Assembly: GCA_028554645.1 (NCBI GenBank)
Contig: JAQOOI010000018.1
Location: 186,001 to 250,000 of the forward strand
Length of the DNA: 64,000 nt
Direction of reading: 5' to 3'
From: Omphalotus guepiniiformis
Lineage: Eukaryota; Basidiomycota; Agaricomycetes; Agaricales; Omphalotaceae
Part shown: positions 34,216 to 46,500 of the stretch, piece by piece
Layout: each line of letters begins with the position of its first letter
Numbering within the stretch: position 1 is the first letter of the stretch
Translations under genes and position numbers: made by a program
The notes under the pieces: model-generated
Told to the model about the DNA's origin: nothing
The model's input: the letters and a program-made list of their open reading frames with translations, nothing else
Databases searched by the model: none

Positions 34216-34565
34216 TGCCCTCTTATACTAAGTACTTGTTTGTTCAGTTTTCCATACTATGGTGATCAGAGATATGTACTTTTTTTTGAGAATCGACTTT
34301 CACTTGAGCCCTTATAGAATTGATCTGTTGTATTAAAAACCTTGTGGAATCACCTTGCTGGCCAAGTTATCACCAAACCCAATCCAAGGGTTGGCTGAAT
34401 GTTGGCAAATGATTATTTAATATCACATCATTTTTTGTTGTAAATTCAAGGATCATGTGAAAAAAAAAAATGAGAAGTTTCATGCGCCTTTGCTAACTGA
34501 ATTTGCAAGTGCCAACTCACAATGTAGTAGTATTTGAAGAGAAGTAAAGCTTACGACTGCCAAAT
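34216..34565. other. AT-rich region downstream of PCNA
   Basis: 350 nt with no gene seen; contains the PCNA 3' end and a short A-run at about 34,460. It marks the change from gene-dense to transposon-rich DNA. Confidence 0.5.
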
Positions 34566-34718
34566 AGACCGTCAACACGTCTCTGGTCACAGTGGTCACA
34601 TCACTCGTGTAGCCTCACGTCAGTGCGCTTAGCCCGCTTACGACGCACAAACAGACCGTCGTGATGTCTGTGGTCACACTCGTCACATCACCCGCGTAGC
34701 CTCGCGTCGACGCGCTTA
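34566..34718. repeat. Two 66-bp imperfect direct repeats next to a MITE
   Basis: Units at 34566-34631 and 34653-34718, period 87 bp. Both begin AGACCGTC and end GCGCTTA, and share the core GGTCACA and CGTAGCCTC/TGTAGCCTC. The second unit ends exactly at the TTA target site of the adjoining MITE. GC-rich compared with its flanks. Confidence 0.7.
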
Positions 34719-35226
34719 GGTGCCGATCGGGTGAACGGCTTATGGTAACCCGGGGGGGGCTTAAGGCTTATGAGGGCTTATAGAGTCACATCAGTCACAT
34801 CTAGTTACCAATAGTTACCACGAGCCCAGCGTGGGACAACTCATGTAGCATGTCCATCAACGATGCATCAACTTTCCCGCTCACTGTTGCGCCTCGTTGC
34901 GCCTCATCTGCGCCTCACCCGCCTCCCTTTGCGCAAGTGATAACTCAATTTTAGGTGCATTATATCACTAAAGATAGATACTACTGCTATGAGTTGTTTA
35001 CACTCTACATCCTCATGTAATTAATATTAAAATATTCACATATGACAATTGACCTCACTGTTGATGGCAGCGACCAAAAGGTTGGATGACGTCGAGAACA
35101 AACAGGTTGACAAATGAAGATAGTCACAGCGTGATGTGGACCATAAGCCTGTATAAGCCGTGGGAGATTTGTTTTGGCTGGTAAGCCCTCGAACCCGGAC
35201 CCTAAGCCGTTCACCCGATCAGGCCC
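34719..35226. mobile_element. 508-bp MITE, PIF/Harbinger-like, TTA target duplication
   Basis: Terminal inverted repeats begin GGTGCCGATCGGGTGAACGG on the left and, reverse-complemented, GGGCCTGATCGGGTGAACGG on the right; similarity continues as GGCTTA then GGT..CCGGG. The element is flanked by TTA at 34716-34718 and 35227-35229. A 3-bp TTA duplication and GG/CC termini fit the PIF/Harbinger superfamily. There is no coding capacity, so it is non-autonomous. Its TIRs differ from the nearby 3.67-kb Harbinger element, so a different transposase must have moved it. Confidence 0.8.
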
Positions 35227-35229
35227 TTA

Positions 35230-35744
35230 GTGTGCTGCCAACGGCTTGAGACGGCACCCTGGAGTTCCCCTTCCTCTTCGGGGTGGGGAGGACCACCAGA
35301 TATGTACAAGGAAGATATAAATAACTCACCTTTCCGAGACACTCAATACCTGGTCCATGGTTTGACTAGAATCAATATTCAAAAAGATGCTGAGCCTGAT
35401 ACTGGAGAAAAAGTGGTTTGAGTTGACTGAAAGGATTCAGGAAGATTCAGCGTGACAGACATGAGCTTAAGACCAGAGAAACACACATTGTACATGTGCT
35501 GTACGTACACACAGACATCAGCCGGAATGATATGTGACTATGAATATACTTACATACAAGATCCGGCCCCATGTAGTATGTGAAGAAGTGACATGGCATC
35601 GTGGCTCACAGCAGGCTCGCAACCCAGCCGCTTCTACATAGAAACTCAGGCCATGTGGCCTCTCAGACCACATGACTCCAAGTCGTTTCTGTAGAGCAGC
35701 TGGTACAAACAGTTGCGTTTTTGGCAGGCGCTGCCAAGTGTGAC
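35230..35744. other. Region between two transposons, nothing recognised
   Basis: About 515 nt between the MITE and the Harbinger element. No ORF with a recognisable domain. Confidence 0.45.
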
Positions 35745-35747
35745 ATT

Positions 35748-35821
35748 AGGGCGGCTCAATTCTGCATCACATTGACGTTGCATCACATCAGGTCCAATTA
35801 CAAATGAGCAGATTGAAAGTC
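35748..35821 (+). repeat. Left TIR of the Harbinger element
   Basis: 74 bp, inverted match to 39346-39419; starts AGGGCGGCTC and ends GATTGAAAGTC. Confidence 0.85.
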
Positions 35822-35852
35822 TGACAACTGGAGAGACGGCTGACATGTATCT

Positions 35853-37362
35853 TTGTGTATCTCACCATCGATGTCAATCTCACAAATTCAGAATGAACTT
35901 GTTGACCTTTCTTCTTTGTTTCTGCTCACATCTGTGCTTTTAAGTGAGGACTTTGACTTGTATTCATTGTCTTCTGAGGATGAGGAAGGATGGGAGGACT
36001 CAGAGGCTGAATTGAGTGAAAGAGAGGTAGAAGACCTACTCTGCATGCTTGGGCTTTTGTTCATGGAACTAGCAGCAAGCTTGACTGGGGATGGATCTTG
36101 TGGTCCTTACTTTCAGTTCCCGAGGTCTTCAGACTACTTCCAGTGCTTGCTGTCTGCTCCAGACAAGATTTTTCACTCAGTCTTCAGGTAGTCTCCTCAA
36201 TTTCCCATCCTTAACTCGCAATTCACTCTCTATCATCTGCAGGGTTGGGAAAGCCATGTTCCATCATCTTATTTGTATACTTAGCCCCAATCCTATCTTT
36301 CAGTCGAAAGGAAAAAGGCCTCAACACCCTGTCATATATCAACTTGCTACATCCCTTATTCACTATGGTACACTTGGGTGCGACACCCGTCGAACTGCGC
36401 TTCAATTGTCGATTGGCCATGAAACTGTTTTTTTGTATTGTCGCCGTGTTGTCAGGGCAATTCAAGAGTTGCATGATCAGCATATTGGCTTTCCATCAGA
36501 GGAGGATCAGCAATATACAATCGACACAATTCAGGCTGCGATTGGCTTTCCTAGGTGTGTTGGGAGTGGGGATGGATCACTCATACGGTTTAATGAGAAG
36601 CCTCTTGTTGACGGGACTCAGTTTATGGGCTGTAAACAAATTTTCGGGGTGCGTGAACTATTTCATTGTATGCTCATGTGTGCTGACATTTTATGGAGGT
36701 TGCTATTCAGGCTACTGTTGACCACCAAACACAAATCACGTTGTATGGAATAGGCTGGCCTGCGGCTGTCACGGATGCGAGAATCTTTAAACAATCTGAC
36801 TTTTGTATGCATCACACTGAGTATCTAAAAGATGACAATTATGTTCTTGTAGACAAAGGTGTGTGTATCAAGAAGATGTTGTATATATGCTATATATTGA
36901 TGTGTAATAGGTTATCCATCCTCTCCATACACTCTACGACCGTTTAGTGAGCCAGAGCTTGAAAAGGCATCTCAGCATGACCGGAAACGCATGCACGACT
37001 TCAACTACAAGCTATCGTCTGTCCGCATCAGCGTTGAGCATGCCTTTGGTCAGCTGAAGGGGAGGTTTCCGTCGCTTCATTGTATGGGTGCTCATGAGAA
37101 TATCCACGACATTTACTGAGCTATTGAAGGACTATTAATTCTTCACAATATGTGCCTGTACCATAATGACACCCCCTGTGATATTCTCGACTTTCATGAT
37201 GTAGATGATCAGTTGTTCCGCAATGGTACTGGATGGGACTCAGCACCTATTACAGGGGATATTCCGGTACCTAGTGGTGAAAGCCAGACTGGTCTTAAAG
37301 AGGCAGGATATCATATGCAGATGCAAATTCTTGATGAAGTATTTCCTTGGTATTTATATTAA
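35853..37362 (+). pseudogene. PIF/Harbinger DDE transposase, one premature stop
   Basis: HARBI1-type DDE nuclease. Exons join at about 36187/36242, 36649/36710, 36860/36911. The first exon is acidic (SSEDEEGWEDSEAELSE). Catalytic residues: first Asp in GSGDGSLIRFNE, second Asp in AAVTDARIFKQSD, Glu in SVRISVEHAFGQLKGRF. An in-frame TGA at 37117-37119 sits where the family normally has Arg after HDIY, so CGA changed to TGA. The frame then continues to EVFPWYLY and a stop at 37362. Apart from that stop it reads as intact, so it died recently. Confidence 0.85.
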
Positions 37363-37374
37363 ATGTGAATGGCA

Positions 37375-38622
37375 TTAGTTTAGAATAGTGAAAAGAACAA
37401 ATTCTTCTAATTGTTGGCGTGTTTCAAATGTAATATTCGGATCCTCCAACATCTTCTGGGCATGCTCGACCTTTGCTGTCAGCTCCTTCTGTTCCTGCTG
37501 CCCCTCTTTGAGCGCCACCTTCTTTAACATAAAGCTTGTGAGTGCAGAGGTAGCCTCTTGAGTCTGGGTACAAAGCTGCTGTGTACGTGATGAACCAGCA
37601 GAAGCTGGCGTCACTTTTCATGCTGGTGTTTTGCTAACATTGTGGGTGTTCTTTTCTAAATTGGAGTCCGAGTTTAGTTCAATAAGTGGGTAGGCTGTAC
37701 CCAGAGACTTCAAACTGAACTTTTTGGGCTTGACTGGTGAGATGGGAGTGGCAGAGTTGAGTACCAAGCTTTGCTCGACCTTCAGATTTGACTCATATCT
37801 GAATAAGGATAAGAAAACATGTCTAATCAAGAACGAGCATAGTAAGACACACCTAGATGCAAATAATTTATACCAGCCCATGTCGTTCCATTTTTTAATT
37901 TGTCCTGCACTAAGATTACCAACATCCAGGCCAGAAGCCTTTGCATGACTAATGCAAAGTTTTGTTGCCTCTAGATCCTCATCATCAGAATCACAGTTCT
38001 CGTCTCCATCACCACCACCTCCTGTGAATTTATGGAACTCTCAAATATTTCTGTATGTGGTAAAACTACGTGACCACTGACTCTCGCAAGCATTTTTGTC
38101 ACAAGTTGCGAGTATGCTAGCAATCTGGGCAAGTTGAGTTTGTTTTAGTAAAAGCAATAGTGGAGCTGTAATTTTCTAGACATGCACTTCCTTGAATACA
38201 GCCTTTTTGTTCACTTGGAACTTCTGAAAGACCTTGTCTTGGTCTGTGCCCAGGATATACTCAAACAGAGCTGTCTTCTCTGCATCTTTCCAATATTTTG
38301 AGTCTGGGCCTTCCAAATCCTCCAATTTATCTTGGTTGGGCTTAACATTGTTTCTAGACACTTTCTGATGTTTCCTTGTGGGCTCCGAAGATGCAGAACT
38401 CAGAGGTGTAGGGCGCTTCTGCGATGAGACCCAAAGAGGTGTGCCATTTAGCTGAACTAAGGTTGTCCGGGTCTTAGCACCGATGTCAAGTGATTCAGCG
38501 GTTTCAAAGTCAGAAAAAAACCAAAAATTTGGATCATAGCTGTCAAACGGTTCGTGGGCCTGTGCAGGAGTATGCGGGACCTCCTGTGTTCTGCTCATTG
38601 CAGCCGCTACCAGAAGGTCCAT
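37375..38622 (-). pseudogene. Harbinger-associated SANT/Myb-like protein, one premature stop
   Basis: Second Harbinger gene, whose product normally helps bring the transposase to the TIRs and into the nucleus. The first exon starts at 38622 (or 38598) and contains KYWKDAEKTALFEYILGTDQ and KVFQKFQVNKKAVFKEV, the Myb/SANT-like part. The middle exon has NCDSDDEDLEATKLCISHAK and LSAGQIKKWNDMGWYKLFAS. The C-terminal coiled-coil region runs to 37375. An in-frame TGA at 37618-37620 (minus strand) interrupts it between KTPA and KVTPASAGSS. A solo LTR lies 56 nt upstream of the start and may have separated the gene from its promoter. Confidence 0.75.
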
Positions 38623-38677
38623 AGGAGATGACTAGATATTCCATTAGAACACTAATTAGCATGACCTTATTGAGTAC

Positions 38678-39217
38678 TGTTAAGTCCATGCGGACTAGAG
38701 ACGGTAAGAGAGCAAGGACCTCCGAGGAGGTCCGAGAGAAGAAGTGCAAAAGGAACAAGACAAGACAAACCAGGAGCTCTGAATTGCTCTGGCAACAAGA
38801 CTTCACCCGGTAGGCAGTATTATTTCGATACTGCCCCCCGTGCTGCACCCGGATTGGAAGTCCGAGGAGAGATAAGAGTTCAAACGAGAAATTCAAGATA
38901 GTAGTCCGGAGACTAAATTGATTTAAAACTAAAGTATATACAGTATAAGCGTGAAGTATTTATATGAGTATTCTACCGGAGATACTCGGAGTAATAAAAC
39001 AATAGTGTGAGAAGAATGAAACTAAAGAACAATAAGGACATGGAACGTCGGTGACGTTCGGATGTCCAGAGTAGAAAAGAATAATAAAAGCGAATAGGAA
39101 AGCGTGAATTTGTAAAGTGAACTATATGGAAAGATTGAATAGATGTCAGGAAGAAGAAATCAAAGAAGTTCTAGAAACCGGAGGTCTGACCCGGAGTTCC
39201 GGCGCATAGCCGTAACA
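38678..39217. mobile_element. 540-bp solo LTR nested in the Harbinger element
   Basis: Starts TGTTAAGTCC and ends CGCATAGCCGTAACA, that is TGTTA...TAACA, with the 5-bp duplication AGTAC at 38673-38677 and 39218-39222. No internal coding sequence remains, so this is a solo LTR from recombination between the ends of a retrotransposon. Ends of this kind are usual in Ty1/copia elements. It inserted after the Harbinger element was already in place. Confidence 0.87.
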
Positions 39218-39345
39218 AGTACAGCAAGTGGCTTACCATGATACATACAGCAACCAGCCTGAGCCTCACAGGACCGAGCAAAAAATGAGGTAGGTAGGGC
39301 TTTTCCGTGTCATTGTGCTAGTCAGCCGACATTCCAGCCGGCTTG

Positions 39346-39419
39346 GACTTTCAATCTGCTCATTTGTAATCGGACTTGATGTGATGCAATGTCGATGTGA
39401 TGCAGAATTGAGCCGCCCT
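39346..39419 (-). repeat. Right TIR of the Harbinger element
   Basis: 74 bp inverted copy of 35748-35821, ending GAGCCGCCCT, followed by the ATT duplication. Confidence 0.85.
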
Positions 39420-39422
39420 ATT

Positions 39423-41087
39423 GGACTTCAAAAAATCAGCCTCAGAACTTCGAAAATTTTGTATATTTGAGAGTATGTTATTTGTGTGTTTCAAGTTACG
39501 CTCTTTCAGATGATATAAGTGAGCCAAAAACTTCTTTTTTGAGGTACTTTGGCACTGCAGAGAGCTGCACTTGCGCTTAGGTGAGCTTTTTGATCAACTG
39601 ATGAAGTCTCCTCAACATTACTGTCAGGACTAGAAAAAATCATATTTTTATGATATATACCATTCTGTCCAGCTTGATGAGAAACTTCAAATGTCATTAG
39701 TTACTCAAGAACTTTTTTTATGAAGTTGGAAGCCAAAAACTTTCTAAGTCCAAAGTCACAAACCGTGACCCCATGATATGGCCACAGGAATGCCACTACC
39801 ATTTTTGGCCTCGCGGGATTGATCACTCCAGTACAAACCTACTAAGTACGCTGTATAGTCCTAAGTTCCGCGGTGTATTATGCACATTCAACCACCAGGA
39901 TATGTGTACAAAGGTGTACAAGACTGTAGGACAGCACTAAATAGGTCTTCTCAGTGTAGGTATTACCTAAGTATGCACTCAAGTAAAGCGTTGCGGCACT
40001 TGTTCTAAGGTCTGACGTGCATGACTTGATGGCCCCAATACTGTATAAACCAACGTGTAGGTAACAAAGTACCACGGGACTACTCAGAGGGCCAGACTTA
40101 GAAACCAGGTAGCAGTAGCTCCGTGCGCTAGTCATATCTAATGACCACTGTTGAGCCACAGAAGGGTCCAGACGTATGATGTAACACAAAGTACTTCCGA
40201 CGACACAGAAGTAGAACATGTAAGGAGATACAAGATTAGCGAACTACCACAATACTTTCTAAAAGTAGCAAGATTATAAATAGGATACCCTGTTCCCGTG
40301 TACTATACTTCATCCCTACTTTACGCGGCGCACCATATGCATTGTATCACTCATAACTGTCAAGTATCGCAATATTTGTTTGTACTATGTAAATGGAAAT
40401 ACTGTATATAAGAAATAGAACCTAGGCAAGGAAGGTCAGGTTCCCGAGCCCCCCCCCCCCCCCATTAGCATTTGTGTGAGGAAAAGCTTAAGTCCCTCTG
40501 AGTGTTTAGAAGTTTTAAAAAGTGTTAAACCATCACGTTCGTTTATAAGTCAGTGTGTCTAAGTGTTTACAAGCGGAATCGTCTGGTATCGTGGAGCCTG
40601 TGTGTGTAGCATGAATAAGAGTAGATCGTCTGGTCACTCATTGAACTCGTCGTCTGGCAGTTCTGAAATCCTCCTATAACCAACTCCACTAAGTGAGAGG
40701 TCGTCTGGCATCTCCCAACAATCGTCTGGTTGTTGTATTGTTTGTAGTCACTGGTCGCGGTGATTTGTTAAGTTACACGTTAGTTTGTGTGCGTGGTGTA
40801 TAGCATAGATTCATCTGTGCTGTGTTGGTTTTGACTGTTTCTCCGAGCTCCTCTTACAAAAACTTTACTCGCTTCACCAAGTTTGTTAGTCTCCCAAACC
40901 CCACAAACTTAAAAGTCTTTGTGTGTTGTGTGTGTGTTTTGAGTGCTTGGTAGATTCATTTGAGTCAGCTAGCACTTCTCATTCATACCCCATACCAAGC
41001 ACATCATCTGGAGCCCACCACAAGGGGTTTCTGATTAATAAACTAAGTGAAGTGTTTTAGGTTCCGTACGAGACCGAAGAGTTGTAG
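39423..41087 (+). mobile_element. Probable 5' LTR and leader of a Ty3/gypsy element
   Basis: No gene. A TATA-like TATATAAG at 40405-40412 is followed by a run of 15 C (40449-40463), five copies of TCGTCTGG (40579, 40626, 40650, 40701, 40722) and a pyrimidine-rich leader up to the gag start at 41088. A sequence ATCATCTGGAGCCCACCAC near 41,000 may be the primer-binding site following an LTR that ends in ACA. I could not find a matching copy downstream of the pol gene, so the LTR borders are not fixed. The left part, up to about 39,850, is unassigned. Confidence 0.45.
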
Positions 41088-43470
41088 TTGCGGTTGTCTA
41101 ACCAACAATCAGACAAAACATCTAGACGAAGTTCACAGCCTTCAACGGTAGAGAATACCAGAGAGTCGTTAGCCTGTGCAAAGGCAATCAAAAGAGTTAG
41201 TAGCTACAGGAAGTCACATCCTGAAGTTGTTGCTCAACCCCAAGAATTGATTAGCGTAGTTGATGCGGAAGATTCAAGTATTAGACAGTTGCGGAACTTT
41301 GACGAAGAACTATCTGATTACAGAGAAGGTACTTCAAACCAGTTTCCTAGGCCAGACCCACCGTCGCGTCAAAACTCAGTAGTCCCACCAACTATTGGTA
41401 GACATTCTCATTCAGACAAGGAAATATCTGAAGTCCACACACTTCTATTTGATTTACATATTTCACCGAACTCTGCACCTATTTTACCTACAATTCAAGA
41501 AAATATCATAAAAATGCCAGCTATGGATAAGATTCCGAGGAGAAGAGAATGTGGAGCGCCAGATTTGTGTCGCGATCATGATGTAGACGACGTCAGAGAC
41601 TATCTGGGGGAGATTGAGGATATTATCCAAGATTTCAAAATAGAGGAAGAAGCAGATAAGAAATCAGTCGTGTTGCGTTACCTACCCGCAACTATAAGAG
41701 AACAGTGGAAGGTGTTGCCTACATATGGGAAAGAGGAAGGGACATTTATCAAATTCCGCGATGAGATTTTGAAGAGTTATGATGGAGGATCTGATGAGAG
41801 AACTTTCTCCTTCGCAAAATTTGAAAGAGCCGTGAAGAAGTACAAAAATATAATGATGGAAGATCTCGAAGATGTATTAAGAATGAGGAATACCCTATGG
41901 CCGTTCCTTAAGCACTACACTACAACCGCGTTGTATACTAACAGAGAAATTGTCAGAGTCCTCTGCGGGATGTTTGAAGATGAGTTTTGGAGATCAATCA
42001 CGTTGACTCTGAAGTTACAAAAGCATGTGAACCCACCTGCAGAAGCTAGACCAAGAGACAATGCCTATACAGCAGAAGAGATTCTGGATAAGGCAGAGTT
42101 TAACGTGAGGTCTCAGGTTGAGGAAGTGATTAGTCTTGGAAACGTAAGGTCCGCAAAGGAAGATAGAGGGAAGAAAGTAGAAAAAGTGAAGCATGAGCAA
42201 ACAGAGGGATGGGTGGCAGAACTGAAAGATCTAATCACGATCCCCAGAGAGCTGCGAGAGAAGAAGAAATGATGGGTAAGCTGCTAGAGTAATTAAAGTT
42301 CGCGGCACCCGAAACAAGCAATAGTACCAGGCATCCAGAGCACATACTTTATATGGCGCCACGGGACTATGGGAGAACCGCATTGAATGACAACTGTCCT
42401 GACTACTTCCGAGCCGCGATGTGTTGGTTCTGTGGATTAAATGGACATATGGCAGGACAATGTGTGGTACGCAAGCAGTACGTAGATGATGGAAAGATCA
42501 TTTTGAAAGAAGGGATCACTTGTATGCCGGATGGAGAACCAGTAGCACAGAAAGCCTCAAATGGGCCCCCTCAGAAGGACTTTGTAGACCGAAGACTGTC
42601 TGAAAAGAAAGTACAAGCTTCTCAGATTGAGGTACTACAGATGCAGTTAGAGGAGGTCGAGTCGTACAATAAACAGTACACTAGAGTTTGGCAAGAATAT
42701 GAAGAGGCAAAGCGTGCTCAAGAAAGGGTTTTAGAATCTAATCTCAGCGCGGCCTATATTCAAGGTTCAGCAAGAGATTCAATAAGTAACGTGGCAGCTA
42801 GTACCAATGAGAAAGGACAGTTTGAGGAGGGTTTCCGGTATGTTTGAGGATGGAGAGCCAGGCCCCTACAAAAGAGAAAAATCCTATTAGGGCTGCAGCA
42901 CCTGAGAATGATACTGAAGACAAGGGTAATGAACGACAATTGTGGAAAGAAAAGGACGCGGAACCTGAAAAGGACGCGAGCCTGGAGAAAGAGAAGTATA
43001 AGGAGTTAGTCAGGAAGGAAAAACATTTAAGATTCAATGGTGTCGAGATGCCTCCGCTACCTACAGTAGTGAAGAAGGGTCGTGTACCAGAGGTTCCTTA
43101 CGCGAACATACCTGATGTGTCATATTTGCCAACTGAACAAGAGAAATAGAAAGCTCAGAAAGAGAGGTTAGAGAACTCGAGGGGGATAATTTGGAAGACG
43201 AGGAATGAGAAGGCCGCGGTGCCTCCCGTTATTCCGTTAACTAAACATCCTGACACGGAAGAAACAGTAGTGGAATCAGAAATTTCACTCAGAGGAACAA
43301 TCAAGTCAAGAGTCAAATTGAAGCCTGAAGAGACTGCGGGAGGTTTGAGAGAGATCCTAGCCAAAAATCCCCTACTGCCTTCTAGTGAAGAAAATGCAGG
43401 AGGGGTTCACATAACAGCAAGTACAGTCATGTTAGCTGACCTTAATGTCAATGCAGAATTTTTGTTCTGA
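41088..43470 (+). pseudogene. Ty3/gypsy gag with CCHC zinc knuckle, broken
   Basis: Capsid-type ORF 41088-42272 (RRECGAPDLCRDHDVDDVR, RYLPATIREQWKVLPTYGK), then a shifted frame to 42847 with the zinc knuckle CWFCGLNGHMAGQC (C-X2-C-X4-H-X4-C), then Glu/Lys-rich linker frames to 43470. A TAA in the LLE-LKFAAPE junction at about 42,290 and several frame changes show it is dead. The same strand continues into the protease. Confidence 0.75.
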
Positions 43471-43599
43471 AAGAGGCAGAAGGAGATCTTCCAGCAGGAG
43501 CGGTTGTGATTAGTAATCCAGTTGAACGTGAAAAGCTTGGGAAGCAAAGATAACCCAATTCAGATCTACGTGGCAAGAGATTCAGAGTCACTTTGATGT

Positions 43600-46500
43600 G
43601 TGTATCCTTTAATAAATGGTACCACAAAAATTGAAAGTCTGCTAGACTCAGGTTCACAGATTATCTCTACATCCAAGAAAAGAGCTCGCAAAGCAGGTTT
43701 ATCGTGGGACCCGGTGATGAGAATGAAACGGGGAAATGAACTGCTAAAGGGCTAATGAATACAAACCCAAAAACAACCAAAACAACCAAGTCACTCAAAA
43801 GGTGTGAGTCTGAGGGGGCATTGTCGAAGGTTCCACACAACCAAACTTATGGCTTCTTTATTAGAACTTTATATCTTTATCACAAGAACTTTATAGTTGA
43901 GCTTTTCAAAATGCACTATGGCAAAAAGTAGCACAAGACAGTTTTGAACAAGACAGGTGTTCACTGCACAATCACAACCAGTTGACCACAAGATCAAACA
44001 ACCAATCCCAATAACACAACCAGTTCAATTCAACCAACAATGATCTTTATACAATATCACAATAAACACTGGACTTTTGACAGACCAGGGCAACTTTATG
44101 TTTTTGGTAGGATTTCCCTTCACAGGCACAATTCACATTATAAAGATGATTCCCAGTGACCCTGTGACTCTATGGTACTCTCCTGGCTTTTCTCTCTCCA
44201 AGTTACTGCCCTTTTATACATACTACCAGACCAAAAATAATAAAAACGGAAATTATAGCTAAACGGTCCTGTTTTATATATATACCTATATTCGTGTACA
44301 TAGGTTGTAAGTATCTGTGTCAAGTATGTCCATTATTACTTGTTATAGATCTATTTTATGAGGCAAACCTCAAAAAATGCGTTTTAATTCCATTATTTTT
44401 ATTGTGAGCAATATTCAGCCCCTTTATTTCATTTTTACAGATTTCCTTGACATTTCTCAGGCATCCGGGTTCCATAGGATTAATCACCTGATAGAAATTA
44501 TACCCCTCAAAGTATCACATTGTTTCGTCAAAGGAACTCCTTCAATTCAGTAGTATTCTGAGAAATTTTACTGATCGAGTTTTTACACCTCCTAACCGGT
44601 TTCTTGGCAAGCAATGTTCACCGGACAATTAATCGAAGCAAATTTCCTTGATCAACTTTTGTTCCTGGCAATTAATTAAGGAGTAAATACCCCAGAACTA
44701 TTCTAGATCCATTATTTTGACTCTATTTCACGTTCCATCCATTTTTAGTTTCCGCCGGGTTTTTTAATCTTTATTGACCGGAGGAAGATGTTCTCTAATA
44801 ATTATATGATGCAATTGACGTTGTGATGTCAGAGTTCCCGTTATGAGATTGGGTGAGTTGATTCAACAGTGGATGGCCATTGAACAATTCTCTACATCAC
44901 AACTATACTGACTAGCCTAGAACCTTGATACACATGTTGTACTATAGGTAATAGAACATGCTTTATTACTCAAATCACAACACATTTTGATTGACAAGGC
45001 GGGCACCTTTCAACCCTCTATATCCCTCACTGCAAATGCCTGAAGTGATTAATCACCTGGCTTTTAATGCAGGTGCCGAAAATTGGCGCATCACCGGACA
45101 TAGTGATCTTTATGCAATCGGCTAACAAGGGTGTTGAGAAGTCTTTGGGATTGGCGCGTAACGTACCATTCTTACTAGGTGGAATCACCATGTACTTACA
45201 AGTACATGTAATTCGAGACCCCGCATATGAGTTGCTACTGGGACGACCTTTTGACACGATCACAGAGAGTTTAGTGGATAACCATGCAGATGGAACACAG
45301 GATCTCGTTATTCAGGACCCTAACACTAAGAAACGAGCTGTTGTACCTACACATGAATGAGGGAAAGGATCTGTACCTATAAGTAAAGACAAGGAACAGA
45401 CTCAGGGGTTTTCAGCAGCTTCGAGGAATTGATCCCAGATCAAGGAGAAGCCGTGGTGGTTTTTGAATTAAACAACGAAGGTATTCCCATTGGCATAAGT
45501 GATGTAGTATTTGCAGATATAAACAAAGAGCAAAAATCAAAGTTTGAGAAGCGAGAGTTACGCGATCTATACTTATCTGCCGTGGAGAAGTATATTGACC
45601 TAAAAAGTGATAAAGAAACGACGGGACCTGTATTGAGATCCTATTTGAGTTCAGTGTATGGAGCACAAAATCCTGCCGCGTACTCTCAAGCGAATTTCAC
45701 AGTACAAGAAGTAGAGTTAGAAGACGGCATAGAAGAGTTACAGCAAATTCCTCTGTTTAATGTAAGAAGCATCGCAATGCTTGATGTATCCCCTGATATG
45801 AAAGATCAAGTGAGGAGGCACGCGTTGCGGCTGTGGAAAGAACATTACAAACCTGTTAGTATCTTGGCAGGGAAGAAGTACAAACCTGTCGCGTTGAAAA
45901 CACAACCTGTTCTAGGGAATTTACCATCAAAGTTTAGAATCATAAGAGAGATTAAAGGAAATCCATTGGCTGATATGCCACAGCTTTTGCCTAATCCTCC
46001 AGAATTCATGCCGACTGGTAGGTATACTCAGGAACGCAAGGAGATTATCAACAAGATACATAAGGAAGAGTTCCTGTGGCCAGAAGAGCGGAAGTTGATG
46101 CATCATATGATGGCACAACAAGAGAAAGAATTCACGTGGGACAACAGTGAACGCGGAAGATTCAGAACAGATTTCTTTCCTTCTGTAGAGATGCCTGTGA
46201 TACCTCATACACCTTGGGTTGAGAGAATATTCCTATTCTCCCGGGTATATTTAATGAAGTATGCGCGGCAGTTAGACGAAAGATTGACGTGGGAGTTCAC
46301 GAACCATCGAATTCATCTTACCAATCAAAATGGTTTGCGGTGTTAAAGAAAGATGGAAAGAGTATTCGACTAGTACATAGTTTGGAGCCATTGAATGTGG
46401 TAACAATTTCCCATTCTGGTATACCGCCTGCTACTAAAGAGCTTGCAGAGAAATTCTGTGGTAGAGCTTGTGGAGGAATTCTAGATTTATATGTTGGCTA

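Larger units (their letters stand above)
35748..39419. mobile_element. 3,672-bp PIF/Harbinger element with 74-bp TIRs
   Basis: Left TIR 35748-35821 and right TIR 39346-39419 are inverted copies with about four mismatches in 74 bp, outer end AGGGCGGCTCAATTCTGCAT. The 3-bp flank ATT occurs at 35745-35747 and 39420-39422. Inside are the two genes expected of Harbinger: a DDE transposase (plus) and a SANT/Myb-like accessory protein (minus), arranged tail to tail. A 540-bp solo LTR has inserted near the right end; without it the element is about 3.1 kb. Both genes carry one premature TGA, so it is probably no longer autonomous. Confidence 0.88.

Noticed and set aside
35180..35226. tRNA or SINE B-box (GGTTCGAGGGC on minus)
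   Set aside because: The motif is part of the MITE's terminal inverted repeat; no A-box, no cloverleaf and no poly-A tail could be drawn.
39506..40219. Minus-strand ORFs of 63 and 113 aa
   Set aside because: They lie in probable LTR or leader sequence, with no domain and no splice context.
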